A DNA stretch of 64,000 nt, from the NCBI GenBank assembly GCA_945862145.1, contig CAMAXE010000019.1, positions 31,817 to 95,816 on the forward strand, given 5' to 3'. This document shows positions 31,187-40,519 of the stretch, piece after piece; positions within the stretch are counted from its first letter, which is position 1, and every line of letters starts with the position of its first letter. The notes under the pieces are model-generated. The model was given only the letters and a program-made list of their open reading frames with translations, did no database searches and was not told where the DNA came from. The stretch comes from Klebsiella pneumoniae (GTDB taxonomy: Bacteria; Pseudomonadota; Gammaproteobacteria; Pseudomonadales; UBA5518). A program made the position numbers and the translations under genes.

Positions 31187-34100
31187 CTAGGCGCTGCGCC
31201 GCCCTGACCGCGGATCCGTCACCCGCTCCAGGTATTCAAGCGCCTGCATCAGCACCCACGAGATCACGAAATACAGCACCGCCACCATCACCAGCGGGAA
31301 GAACGCATCGAAGGTGCGGCTGCGGATGATATCGCTCGCCTTGGTGAGATCCTGCACCGCGATATAACCCACGATCGAGGTCATCTTTACCAGCGAAATG
31401 AACTCGCCCTTGTAGACCGGCAGGATGCGCTGGAGCATCTGCGGCAGCACGATATGGATAAACGTCTGCGTCCGGCTGAAGCCCATCGCGATGCCGGCCT
31501 CGGACTGCCCGCGATCAACACCCTCGATCCCGGAGCGGAACATCTCCGAGACATAGGCCGCGAAGTTCATGCCGAAGGCAATCACCGCCACGAACACCGG
31601 ATCGATGTTCACCGAGGCAAACACCACGTAAAAGATCAGCATCAGCAGCACCACCACCGGCATCCCGCGCAGCACGGAGATGTAGCAGCGCGCCGGCAGG
31701 CGCAACAGCGCGAGCGGAGACATGCGCATGAAGCAGACCACGGCACCAAGAGCCGTGCCAAAGAGCGTGGCGAGTATCGAGATGATCACCGTGGACTTCA
31801 GGCCGTCCCACAACAGCAGGTAACGCTGCTCGCGCATGATGTTGGACTCGAAGCCCTCGACCGCCTTGTCGATGAACGAAAGCTCAACCGGCACGGCGGC
31901 GGCATCAGGCGCGGACACCACGGGTGCCGCACGCGGCAGGGTATTGGCACGCAGCGCGAAGGCCACGTTGTCCTGCTCGAAATAAGGCTCCGAGAAGTCG
32001 ATCTGTTTGGCGCGCTCGTCGGTCTTGTACATACCCGTAATGATCACATCGACCTTGCCGCTGATCAGCGCGGCAATGAGTCCGGAGAACTCCTGGTTGG
32101 CAAAAACCGGCTCTTTGCCGATGTGCGCACCGAAACGCTTGGCGAGTTCGATATCGAAGCCTGCGAGTTCGCCGTTCTGCACCGCGATGAAGGGGAAACC
32201 GGGGGTCGACATCCCCACGACGAGCGAACCATTGGCGGCATAAGCCGGCAGCTCCGGCATCTGCTGCACGCCTTGGCGCATCCAGCGCTCGACCATGTCG
32301 TCATAGACACCGTTGGCGCGGATATCTTTGAGGAACGCATCGAAGTCGAGGCGCAACTGCGGATTGCGCTTGTTGAAGCCCGCGGCCACCGGCGAGGAAA
32401 AAAGCGTCTCGCCAAAGGTTGCCAGCTCGGTCTGCGAGCGCATCACCTCGACAATCGTGTCGACATCGATGAACCCCGCATCCACCTTGCCGGCGATGAG
32501 GGCCAGAATGACCTCCTGGAAGGTGGGGAACTGAAGCACGGTTGCCTGCGGGAAGGTCTTGGTGGCGTAGATATCGAAGACCGTGCCCAGTTGCACGCCG
32601 AGGCGCTTGTCCTTGAGGTCGTCCAGGGATGCAAGCAAGGGTGCACCGGCCGCAGCAGGAGCCGAGGCTGGAGCCTTCGCCAGACGCGCGCCCAGCGCGA
32701 AGGCACGCCCGGCGGTTGAGTAATAGGGATCAGAAAAATCGATGCGCTGCTGGCGCTCCTCGGTAATGAACATCGAGGCTGCGATCAGATCCACCTTGCC
32801 ACTGGCATTGGCAGCGATCAGCCCGCCGAAGGGCATCTGCGCAAAGCTGAGATCCTTGCCGAGCGATGCCGCAAAGCGCGTCAGCATCTCGATATCAAAG
32901 CCCACCAGTTCGCCATCCTTGACCGCGGCGAAAGGCAGTCCGCCTGCCGAGACCCCGGCCACCAGCGGGCCCGTCGGATTGGCTGCGGCGATTACCGGCA
33001 TCTGTGTCTCGTGGCGCGTGATCCAGCGAGCCACCATGTCGTCGTACACACCGTTCTCGCGGATCCCGGCCAGAAAGCGGTTGAAGGCGTCGCGCAACTC
33101 CGTGTTGCCCTTGCGAAAACCCACGCCCATGGGCAATTCGAGCAGCGGCTCGCCGAACATCTCGAGTTGCGGGTTCTTCCCGAACACCTCGACCAGGCCT
33201 TCCTCGTCAGCGAAACCCGCGTCGGCCTTGCCCGCCAGCACCGCCAGCTGCTGGTCCGCCGAGGTCTCGAATTGCAGCACCGTTGCCTGCGGGTAGTTTT
33301 TCTGGGCAAAGGTGTCGTAAACAGAACCCAGCATCACCGCGATGCGCTTGCCATCCAGGTCTGCCGTGCCGTGAAGCATCGGCGTCGACGCCGCCGGCGC
33401 GGCGGGCGTTGCCGCAGCCGCAGTGGCGCTCGCGAGCAGCACCTGCGCGTTGCTGAAATAGGACGCGGAAAAATCGACCGTCTTCGCGCGTTCGGGCGTG
33501 GCGGTCATGCCGGTCACGATCAGATCGATCTTGCCGGAAATGAGCGCGGGGATCAGCGCCATGAATTTCATGTCGACGAACTCGATCGGCCGCTGGAGCC
33601 CCGCAGCCAACCGTCGCGCGAGTTCCCCGTCGTGGCCGGTCACGCGGCCGCCCTGCGTGAAACTCAGGGGCTCGCGCGTGGCGGCCACGCCTACGCGGAG
33701 CGGCGTGCCACTCGTCGGCACCGGGATCTCGACTTCCCGATAGGGCGTGTTGTCCGGCTTGATCCACCGGCTGCGCATATCGGCCAGCGTGCCATCAGCG
33801 CCAAGCGCGGCAATGATCCGGTTGATGGACGCGAGCAGCTCCAGGTTGCCCTTGCGCAGCGCCACCGAGGTCTCTTCCTGATCGAGCTGCTCGGGCAGCA
33901 CCTTCAGGCCGGTGGTTTTCTTGACCACCTGGTAGGCGGTGGGGAAAGTCGTGACGATGGCATCGAGATGGCCGGCCTTGATGGCTGCCACGGCGTCCAT
34001 GATGTCGTCGAAACTCTGCACATCAGCCGCAGGAAAGCGCCCCCTGGCGACGGTCTCACCGAGGGACCCCGTCATCACCCCGATACGGGCTTCTGCCGCG

Positions 34101-34198
34101 TCCTGCAGGACGTTGATCTCCAGGGCCGGGCTCGCGCTTACGGCCGCAGCCAGCCCCCACAACAACGCTACTGCGATTGACAGGCTACGGTGATGCAA
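31187..34198 (-). CDS. Polar amino-acid ABC permease fused to an alternating array of SBP_bac_3 lobes (lobe2-lobe1 x3, then permease)
   Basis: Signal peptide after a plausible TTG start with upstream AGGGGG (the ORF itself extends to 34285); three lobe-1 copies (GFDIELAKRF...SGKVDVIITGMYKTDERAKQIDFSEPYF), three lobe-2-like copies (DKRLGVQLGTVFDIYATK...); C-terminal permease with EAA-like loop RGQSEAGIAMGFSRTQTFIHIVLPQ. Confidence 0.88.
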   Translation of the reverse strand: MHHRSLSIAVALLWGLAAAVSASPALEINVLQDAAEARIGVMTGSLGETVARGRFPAADVQSFDDIMDAVAAIKAGHLDAIVTTFPTAYQVVKKTTGLKVLPEQLDQEETSVALRKGNLELLASINRIIAALGADGTLADMRSRWIKPDNTPYREVEIPVPTSGTPLRVGVAATREPLSFTQGGRVTGHDGELARRLAAGLQRPIEFVDMKFMALIPALISGKIDLIVTGMTATPERAKTVDFSASYFSNAQVLLASATAAAATPAAPAASTPMLHGTADLDGKRIAVMLGSVYDTFAQKNYPQATVLQFETSADQQLAVLAGKADAGFADEEGLVEVFGKNPQLEMFGEPLLELPMGVGFRKGNTELRDAFNRFLAGIRENGVYDDMVARWITRHETQMPVIAAANPTGPLVAGVSAGGLPFAAVKDGELVGFDIEMLTRFAASLGKDLSFAQMPFGGLIAANASGKVDLIAASMFITEERQQRIDFSDPYYSTAGRAFALGARLAKAPASAPAAAGAPLLASLDDLKDKRLGVQLGTVFDIYATKTFPQATVLQFPTFQEVILALIAGKVDAGFIDVDTIVEVMRSQTELATFGETLFSSPVAAGFNKRNPQLRLDFDAFLKDIRANGVYDDMVERWMRQGVQQMPELPAYAANGSLVVGMSTPGFPFIAVQNGELAGFDIELAKRFGAHIGKEPVFANQEFSGLIAALISGKVDVIITGMYKTDERAKQIDFSEPYFEQDNVAFALRANTLPRAAPVVSAPDAAAVPVELSFIDKAVEGFESNIMREQRYLLLWDGLKSTVIISILATLFGTALGAVVCFMRMSPLALLRLPARCYISVLRGMPVVVLLMLIFYVVFASVNIDPVFVAVIAFGMNFAAYVSEMFRSGIEGVDRGQSEAGIAMGFSRTQTFIHIVLPQMLQRILPVYKGEFISLVKMTSIVGYIAVQDLTKASDIIRSRTFDAFFPLVMVAVLYFVISWVLMQALEYLERVTDPRSGRRSA

Positions 34199-34373
34199 GA
34201 GAACCCCCTGTGAGCAAGCGACCGCGCGGTGCGCGTGGTTGATGCCGTCAGGCCGAGTCTGACGCCTCAGCCCTGCACATGCCACCAGAAACCCATTAGC
34301 GCAGTGCCACCGGGGCTCTGGACATGCAGGCAGAACGCCGCCGAGGCAGGGACCTCCGGGACCGTCTCGCGGA

Positions 34374-35582
34374 TCAGGTCCCCGCGGGCACCGCCGTCAG
34401 CGCCGACCGGAACACCGCCGCCAGCCGCGCCACACCCTCGCGGGCCTGCGTCTCGTCGTAGTGCGCAAAACTGAGCCGCAACGAGTTACGGAAGCCGCCT
34501 GGCCCGGAAAAAGCGCTGCCGGGCTGGAAGCCCACCCCGGCCTCGAGCGCGCGCGGTTTCACGGCTGCGGTCTCGAAATCGGCCTTCAGCGTGATCCAGA
34601 CGAAATAGCCGCCGAGGGGTTTGGTCCAGGTGGCGATATCACCGACGTGTTCCGCGAGCGCTGCGTGCATGGTGTCCAAGCGCGAGCGGTAGGCCCCGCG
34701 CAGGAAATCGATGTGCCGCTCCAGCGCGCCGCTGTCGATGGCATGACGCACGAGCAGGGAGGCCAACTGGTTCACCGCGCCGCCGCTGTTTACCCACCCG
34801 CTCTCGAGCATGCGGTTCACGAGTTTCGCATCGGCCTGGATCCAACCCACGCGCAGCGCAGGCGCCAGGATCTTGGAGAAAGAGCCCATGGAGATCACAT
34901 TGCCACGCCCCGTGAGCGTGGCCATCGCCGGCGGGACGGTGCCCTCGTAGGAGAGGAGTTGATAGACCTCGTCCGCGGCCACCACGAAATCGTGCTCGCG
35001 GCTGAGATCAGCGAGCCGCTCGCGCCGCTCCTGCGACAGCGTGACCCCGGTGGGGTTGTTGAAACTGGGGATGGTGTAGACCAACGCAGGCTTGCGGGTC
35101 TTCAGCAGTTCCTCGACCACGTCGATGCGCATGCCGTTGGCATCGAGCGGGATGGATACGATGTCCAGCCCGCGATCGACGAGTATCTGGAAGGCTAGGA
35201 AATAGCAGGGCTCATCGACAAACACCGTGTCGCCCGGCTTGGTGAAACGCTCGCAGATGAACTCGAGCGCCTGCGAGTTGCCCGCCGTCAGGAAAAGCTC
35301 GGAGACATCGGGCCGCACGCCGTAGGCGCGCTCCACGAAATCGGCCAGGGAAGCGATGAACTGCGGATCACCACGCGTATCGCCGTAGTTGAAATCGGCG
35401 GCGGTGGTGCCGGCGTAAAAACGCTCGCTCAACTCGCGGAACAACTCCGGTGGCGTGAGATCACCCGAGGGCTGGCCGATACCGAAATTGATGCAGCCTG
35501 GAGCCGGGTTGCTGTCGAAGGTACGCACCACCATTGCCGCATCTCTCCCCGTGTTGAAGGGTTGCATGTTGACCGAAACCAA
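34374..35582 (-). CDS. PLP-dependent aminotransferase, class I/II (2-aminoadipate aminotransferase/MocR-C-terminal like)
   Basis: NFGIGQPSGDLTPPELFRE, NYGDTRGDPQF, PSFNNPTGVTLSQERRERL, SMGSFSKILAPALRVGW Lys site. Confidence 0.9.
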   Translation of the reverse strand: MVSVNMQPFNTGRDAAMVVRTFDSNPAPGCINFGIGQPSGDLTPPELFRELSERFYAGTTAADFNYGDTRGDPQFIASLADFVERAYGVRPDVSELFLTAGNSQALEFICERFTKPGDTVFVDEPCYFLAFQILVDRGLDIVSIPLDANGMRIDVVEELLKTRKPALVYTIPSFNNPTGVTLSQERRERLADLSREHDFVVAADEVYQLLSYEGTVPPAMATLTGRGNVISMGSFSKILAPALRVGWIQADAKLVNRMLESGWVNSGGAVNQLASLLVRHAIDSGALERHIDFLRGAYRSRLDTMHAALAEHVGDIATWTKPLGGYFVWITLKADFETAAVKPRALEAGVGFQPGSAFSGPGGFRNSLRLSFAHYDETQAREGVARLAAVFRSALTAVPAGT

Positions 35583-35626
35583 CGGCGAGCAGCAAACGCC
35601 GCCCGCAGCTCCTGACCCGTCTGCCG

Positions 35627-37510
35627 CTAGCGGGAGGCACCGGCCAGCGGGCGCGCGATCTCGCCGAGCAGGTCGCGCTTGCCTGCCACCCGCTCCAAGC
35701 GCGGATAGCGCGCACCACCCTGGTACTGCAGCGCATGCGTGGCAAAGACGTCATCGCTCTGCACGAGGAGCTCGATGGTGGCGGGCTTCTCGAGGCTTGC
35801 ACGGAGCGCATCGTCCAGCAGCGCCCTAGACCATTTGCGGCCGTTCACCGCCACGAGTACCGAACCCGGCACCAAGCCCGCGCGATCGGCCGCGCTGCCC
35901 GGAATGACATCGGCGATCGTGGCCTCTTCCTCGGCGAGCGCGAAGCCGAGCGAATGCCGCAGATCGATGCGCTTGCCCGAGGCGTCGTAGGCTTTCTGCA
36001 TGACGGTGGGCTCGGGCCCGTACACGAGCTGCCAGCCACCGGCCTCGATACCCTCGAGCGGCGCGCGGGCACGGGTGCGGTCGAGCCGCTCGCGCCAGAA
36101 CCCGGCCCAGTCGTAGGGCTGCACCGCATCCAGCGCCTGCACTACATCCTCAAAGCGGTAGGGAAGCACCGTCGCACCCGAATCCGCGCCGCCATGGAAG
36201 CGCCGGCAGAAATCATCGAGGCTGCGCTTGCCGCGCGAGAGCTGGCGGATCAGCACATCGGCTTCCAGCCAGAGCAGCGCGCCCTCCGTGTAGTAATCAA
36301 CGCCCCGGCGGCGCGAGAGCCAGTCCTGCGGCTGGCCGCGCATCAGTTGCACGGCGCGCGCGGTGTCCTGCAGCGGGCGCCACCCGCGGCCCTTGTGCAG
36401 ATCCATCTCGGCGGCCGAATAAGCCCAGTCATCGAGGTACTCCTGCCGGCTGAACAGTCCGCTGCGCGCCGCCAGCAGCTCCTGCAGGTATTCGGTCAGA
36501 CCCTCGTAGACCCACAACAGATCGGGCTGCACGGTAGCGTGGTAGTCCGGCTGGGCAATGCCCACCGGGCGCCGGTATTTGCCGTTCCAGGAGTGGGCGT
36601 ACTCGTGCGGCAGCAGCGAGGCCATGGCGCGAAAGGCATCGGGGTCCACGAGCGAGCGCTCGGCCACCCAGTTGTCGCTGGAGGCGTGGTGTTCCAGGCC
36701 GGAGGAATCGGCCTGATCGGTGAGACTCAGCAGGAAATCGTAGCGCTCGTAATGCACGGCGCCGAAGAGCGCGCGTGCCTCGGACACCAGATTGCGGAAA
36801 CCCTGCTCGGCCTGCGGCATCAGCGCGAGCGCGGCCTCGCTGTCTGCGGCCACGTTCAGCCGAACCGCAGGCTTGCCGCCGAGTTCGATGGCGCGGAAAT
36901 GGCGCCCCGCGAGCACCGGCGAATCGATCAGTGTGGTGAGCGAGACCGGCGCGAACGCGAGCTGCCCGTCCCGGGCGGTCTCGGTGAGCAGAGCGCTCGC
37001 GTGCTGCCAGCCTGCGGGCAGGCGCAGGCTCGCCCGGTAGCTGATCTGATCGGCCGGCACGCCCGCCGGGTAGAGCAGCAGCCGGTTCCACTGCAGCACC
37101 AGCAGCGCGTTGGTGGCCTTGCGGTCCGCGGTGGGCGCCTGCGCGCCGAGAGACGCCAGCAGATCGAAGCTGATGTCGAGCATCGAGACGCCCGCCGGCA
37201 CCTCGACGTGGAAGGCGAACATGTCCACCGGGTCGCGCTGCCACGGAATCGGCGTGCCCGCAGCCGAGACCTGCAGGCCCGCGAGCGAATTGACCGGCCC
37301 GCTGGGGCGGTGATTGCCCGGGATCCACTGCGGGTAGCGCAACGTGAGCGGACCCGGTGAAACGGGAATGGCGAGGTGCGCCGTCTGCAGCCCGCGCGCG
37401 GCCTCTCGCGCATCGACCTCCAGCGTGATGGGCGTGGCCGCGCTCGCACAGGGCGCGACCAGCATGAGCAGCAGGGAAGAACCCCAAAGGGCACGCAGAA
37501 TGTGTTTCAC
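35627..37510 (-). CDS. M61-family metallopeptidase with PDZ domain
   Basis: Signal peptide; LPHEYAHSWNGKYRRP (HExxH); KGLTEY-like VYEGLTEYLQELL; PDZ-like VIPGSAADRAGLVPGSVLVAVNG. Confidence 0.92.
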   Translation of the reverse strand: MKHILRALWGSSLLLMLVAPCASAATPITLEVDAREAARGLQTAHLAIPVSPGPLTLRYPQWIPGNHRPSGPVNSLAGLQVSAAGTPIPWQRDPVDMFAFHVEVPAGVSMLDISFDLLASLGAQAPTADRKATNALLVLQWNRLLLYPAGVPADQISYRASLRLPAGWQHASALLTETARDGQLAFAPVSLTTLIDSPVLAGRHFRAIELGGKPAVRLNVAADSEAALALMPQAEQGFRNLVSEARALFGAVHYERYDFLLSLTDQADSSGLEHHASSDNWVAERSLVDPDAFRAMASLLPHEYAHSWNGKYRRPVGIAQPDYHATVQPDLLWVYEGLTEYLQELLAARSGLFSRQEYLDDWAYSAAEMDLHKGRGWRPLQDTARAVQLMRGQPQDWLSRRRGVDYYTEGALLWLEADVLIRQLSRGKRSLDDFCRRFHGGADSGATVLPYRFEDVVQALDAVQPYDWAGFWRERLDRTRARAPLEGIEAGGWQLVYGPEPTVMQKAYDASGKRIDLRHSLGFALAEEEATIADVIPGSAADRAGLVPGSVLVAVNGRKWSRALLDDALRASLEKPATIELLVQSDDVFATHALQYQGGARYPRLERVAGKRDLLGEIARPLAGASR

Positions 37511-37543
37511 GCAGGTATCTCAGTCAGGTGTTATTCGGGGCGA

Positions 37544-38641
37544 TCAGGCCGGCGCCGACCCCGTGAACGCCGCTATCGCGGCCGCAGCGCGCGCCACATC
37601 ATCCGGGCCTACATCGAGGTGCGCGACCCAGCGCAGGCGCGTAAAGCTGCCGTAGAGCGAGCCGGTGGTGAGCACGCCCGCCGCATCCAGATGCGCGAGC
37701 AAGGCATCACCGAGTGAGGCCGGCGTCTCGGTGAAGACCATGTTGGTGTGCGCCGAAACCACCGCAAAGCGTCCCTGCAGCGCGGGATTTGACGCCGCCG
37801 CTGCCGTGAGCGCGCTTGCCAGCCGGGCAGCAAGGGCATGATCCGCCGCGAGACGCTCAACATGATGGTCCAGCGCATGCAGACCCGCCGCCGCGAGGAT
37901 GCCGGCCTGACGCATGCCACCGCCCAGCAGCTTGCGGATGCGAAGAGCGCGGGCCATGAAATCCCGACTCCCCAGCAGCAGCGAACCCACCGGCGCGCCA
38001 AGCCCCTTGCTCAAGCACACCGACACGGAATCAAAGCAGGCGCAGATGTCGCGGGCGGCCTCCCAGACGTCGCGCTCCCCAAGGGCGGCCTCCGCCACCG
38101 CAGCGTTGAAGAGCCGTGCCCCGTCGAGGTGCGTGGCCAGCCCCTGCTCCTGCGCCAGGGCGCGCACCGAGCGCAGATACGCGAGTGGCAGCACGCGCCC
38201 GCCGTGGGTGTTTTCCATGGCGACCAGTCGGGTGCGGGCAAGGTGCGGATCATCGGGCTTGATGGCGGCGCGGATGTCTTCCAGCGCGAGTGTGCCGTCG
38301 GGCTGATGCGACAAAGGCTGCGGCTGAATGCTGCCCACCACCGCCATGCCGCCGGCCTCCCAGCGGTAGGTGTGCCAGTTCTGGCCGACGATGGCCTCAT
38401 CGCCGCGTCCGCAGTGGGCCATCAAGCCAACCAGGTTCGCCTGCGTGCCGCTCGGCATGAAGAGCGCGGCCTCGAAACCAAGTCGCTCGGCGGCCACAGC
38501 CTGCAGCGCGTTTACGCAGGGATCATCACCCATCACGTCATCGCCCACCGCCGCCGCCGCCATCACCGCGCGCATGGCGGGCGTGGGACGCGTGACGGTG
38601 TCGCTGCGGAAATCGCTCGCGGGTGTGGGGGCCGAGTGCAT
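37544..38641 (-). CDS. ltaE: Low-specificity threonine aldolase family (beta-eliminating lyase)
   Basis: [72 protein letters not shown]. Confidence 0.9.
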   Translation of the reverse strand: MHSAPTPASDFRSDTVTRPTPAMRAVMAAAAVGDDVMGDDPCVNALQAVAAERLGFEAALFMPSGTQANLVGLMAHCGRGDEAIVGQNWHTYRWEAGGMAVVGSIQPQPLSHQPDGTLALEDIRAAIKPDDPHLARTRLVAMENTHGGRVLPLAYLRSVRALAQEQGLATHLDGARLFNAAVAEAALGERDVWEAARDICACFDSVSVCLSKGLGAPVGSLLLGSRDFMARALRIRKLLGGGMRQAGILAAAGLHALDHHVERLAADHALAARLASALTAAAASNPALQGRFAVVSAHTNMVFTETPASLGDALLAHLDAAGVLTTGSLYGSFTRLRWVAHLDVGPDDVARAAAAIAAFTGSAPA

Positions 38642-38686
38642 CGGAAACTCCTGAACGGTTACAGCCTGCATTCTAAGGGAGCAAGA

Positions 38687-38731
38687 GGCCCTCAGGCTCC
38701 GGCTCGCGCGATCTCCACCACGATGCCCGAG
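38687..38731. repeat. Left copy of 45-bp direct repeat (3' end of the molybdopterin oxidoreductase gene)
   Basis: ggccctcaggctcCggctcgcgcgatctccaccacgatgcccgag; 44/45 identical by eye to 42467-42511, same orientation. Confidence 0.9.
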
Positions 38732-38868
38732 GCCGCCGGTCCGTATTGGAAATGCCCACATAGTGCTGGCGGTTGAATAGCCGCCAGCAATCGTGGGGCA
38801 TCTATCTCGTAAGCATCCCACGCGCCACCATTTTTCTTGTACTCATCCAAAATGTGCCCCGGACGCGT

Positions 38869-39288
38869 CTACTTTGCACCAGCCGACTTGGGATCGACCG
38901 TCACCCGGCGAAAACTGAACAGCCAGCGCCCGTCGACGAGCTTGAACTCGTCCACGTAACGTCCCCAATGGTCGAGTCCGTGATCCATGATCACCGAGAA
39001 GTAGCAGCGCGACTTGGCCTGCGTGGGACTGATCACGTCGATCTGGTGCGTAGTCGTCGAATGCCTCAGGTAGGTGAAGCCGGGTATCTCGGCGAACTTG
39101 CCCTTGGCGCCGGTGAAGATGGTGCGGATCTGCTCGCGGCCGCGGTACGTCACCCCCTGCGCCTCCATGACGGCATCTTCGGCGAACAGATCCATCATCT
39201 GTTCGAAGCGGCCGGTGTCGCCGTTGGCGTTGTAGCGTGCAATGGTGTCGCGAACACCCTCGCGCGCCATCAGTTCCCATAGCTCCAT
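38869..39288 (-). CDS. SnoaL/NTF2-like family protein
   Basis: MELWELMAREGVRDTIARYNANGDTGRFEQMMDLFAEDAVMEAQGVTYRGREQIRTIF; start preceded by a GGGGGG run. Confidence 0.78.
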   Translation of the reverse strand: MELWELMAREGVRDTIARYNANGDTGRFEQMMDLFAEDAVMEAQGVTYRGREQIRTIFTGAKGKFAEIPGFTYLRHSTTTHQIDVISPTQAKSRCYFSVIMDHGLDHWGRYVDEFKLVDGRWLFSFRRVTVDPKSAGAK

Positions 39289-39299
39289 TGAAATCCCCC

Positions 39300-39995
39300 C
39301 TTTTTTAACCGTCTTCAAACGTAGAGGCTACGCGGAGAGCGCCCGTTTCTGTTTCGGGATGATTCCTCCAAGGGCCATGTTCGGCCGTTCATGGTTATAG
39401 GTCCATAGCCACTTCGTCGCAAAGTCCTGCACCCCGTCGATGGACTCGAAGAGGTAGTGGGTTAGCCAGTCGTCGCGCACAGTGCGGTTGTACCGCTCGA
39501 CATAGGCATTCTGTTGCGGCTTGCCGGGCTGGATGTGTTCGATACGAATTCCGTGGCGCTCCGCCCAGTTCGCAAGAGCAGCACTCACATACTCCGGTCC
39601 GTTGTCGCAGCGAATCACAAGCGGCTTGCCGCGCCATTCGATGATCTGGTCCAGCGTCCGGATCACTCGCTCGGCAGGCAGTGAGAGATCAATCTCCATG
39701 CCGAGCCCCTCGCGATTGAAGTCGTCGATGACGTTCAGCAACCGGATCGAAATCCCTCTTTCCTTCACCGCTTCCTTCGCCATCTCGCGCCGACGAGATG
39801 GCTTCACCACTTTTTGCGGGGGCTTCCGAGACGATCTCGGCCTTCAGGCGCTCCTGGGCGTACATCTTTTTGATCCGGTGGTTCTCTTCCTCTCGCTCCT
39901 TCATCTGAGCCATCAGAGAGGCATCCATGCCGCCGAACTTCGAGCGCCACTTGTAGAACGTGGCCGTGCTGATGCCGTGCTCCCGGCTCAGCGAC
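39300..39995 (-). mobile_element. IS3-family insertion sequence remnant: 5'-truncated OrfA, and OrfB with large internal deletion
   Basis: OrfA-like REHGISTATFYKWRSKFGGMDASLMAQMKEREEENHRIKKMYAQERLKAEIVSEA; OrfB-like VKPSRRREMAKEAVKERGISIRL joined directly to RLLNVIDDFNREGLGMEIDLSLPAERV...DNGPEYVSAAL...NAYVERYNRTVR..WTYNHERPNMALGG. Outer boundaries approximate. Confidence 0.88.
39328..39810 (-). pseudogene. IS3 OrfB (DDE) transposase, internally deleted
   Basis: GISIRL|LNVIDDF junction; first catalytic Asp region and HTH_21 segment missing, later DNGPEY and E regions present. Confidence 0.85.
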
Positions 39996-40004
39996 ACCTG
40001 CAGA

Positions 40005-40214
40005 CGACGATGGCAGGTAACGGCTTCCACGCCCGCCCCCCTCGCGCCGCAGGTCTCCCCGGGCGACAAACAGCGCGAGACGCCGCTGCAGCGTCCGACG
40101 CTGGACGCGCACACCAAGGCTCGCCGCGAGTTGATCGATCGACACGCCGGCGGGGAAGCGTCTTACTGTTTCATGGACCTGCAAAAGCTCGTGATCCGGG
40201 ATCTGTCGAGGCAT
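40005..40214 (-). pseudogene. Winged-helix/HTH-like fragment truncated by IS3 remnant
   Basis: MPRQIPDHELLQVHETVRRFPAGVSIDQLAASLGVRVQRRTLQRRLALFVARGDLRREGGGRGSRY then runs out of frame into the IS3 OrfA region. Confidence 0.45.
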
Positions 40215-40216
40215 GT

Positions 40217-40377
40217 CTTTTTGTCACCATCAGGATGTGTAGCACCTTGCCCTGCTCGGCCAGGTGCTCGACGAACGCCGGGTAGTGCTGCTCCACCAAG
40301 CGGTAGAGCTGCGTCTGTTCGGGGCGGTGGCGCGAGTAAACGAGACCACCGGCGGCCTCCCTGCCGTGGGCATGCAT
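40217..40377 (-). pseudogene. N-terminal fragment of IS91-family transposase
   Basis: YSRHRPEQTQLYRLVEQHYPAFVEHLAEQGKVL resembles IS91/IS801-type transposase N-termini; zinc-binding and catalytic regions absent. Confidence 0.6.
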
Positions 40378-40519
40378 CGGGCTCCCATGAAATCAGACCT
40401 CGCCATCGCCGATCAATAACGTCGTGGTTTGAACGGTTACGCTTAGGCTGACTGGATTTTTGTCTTGACTGGGGGGCCCTTATAGGCCATTTTTATTTTT
40501 TTAACGTGGCAGACGTACT

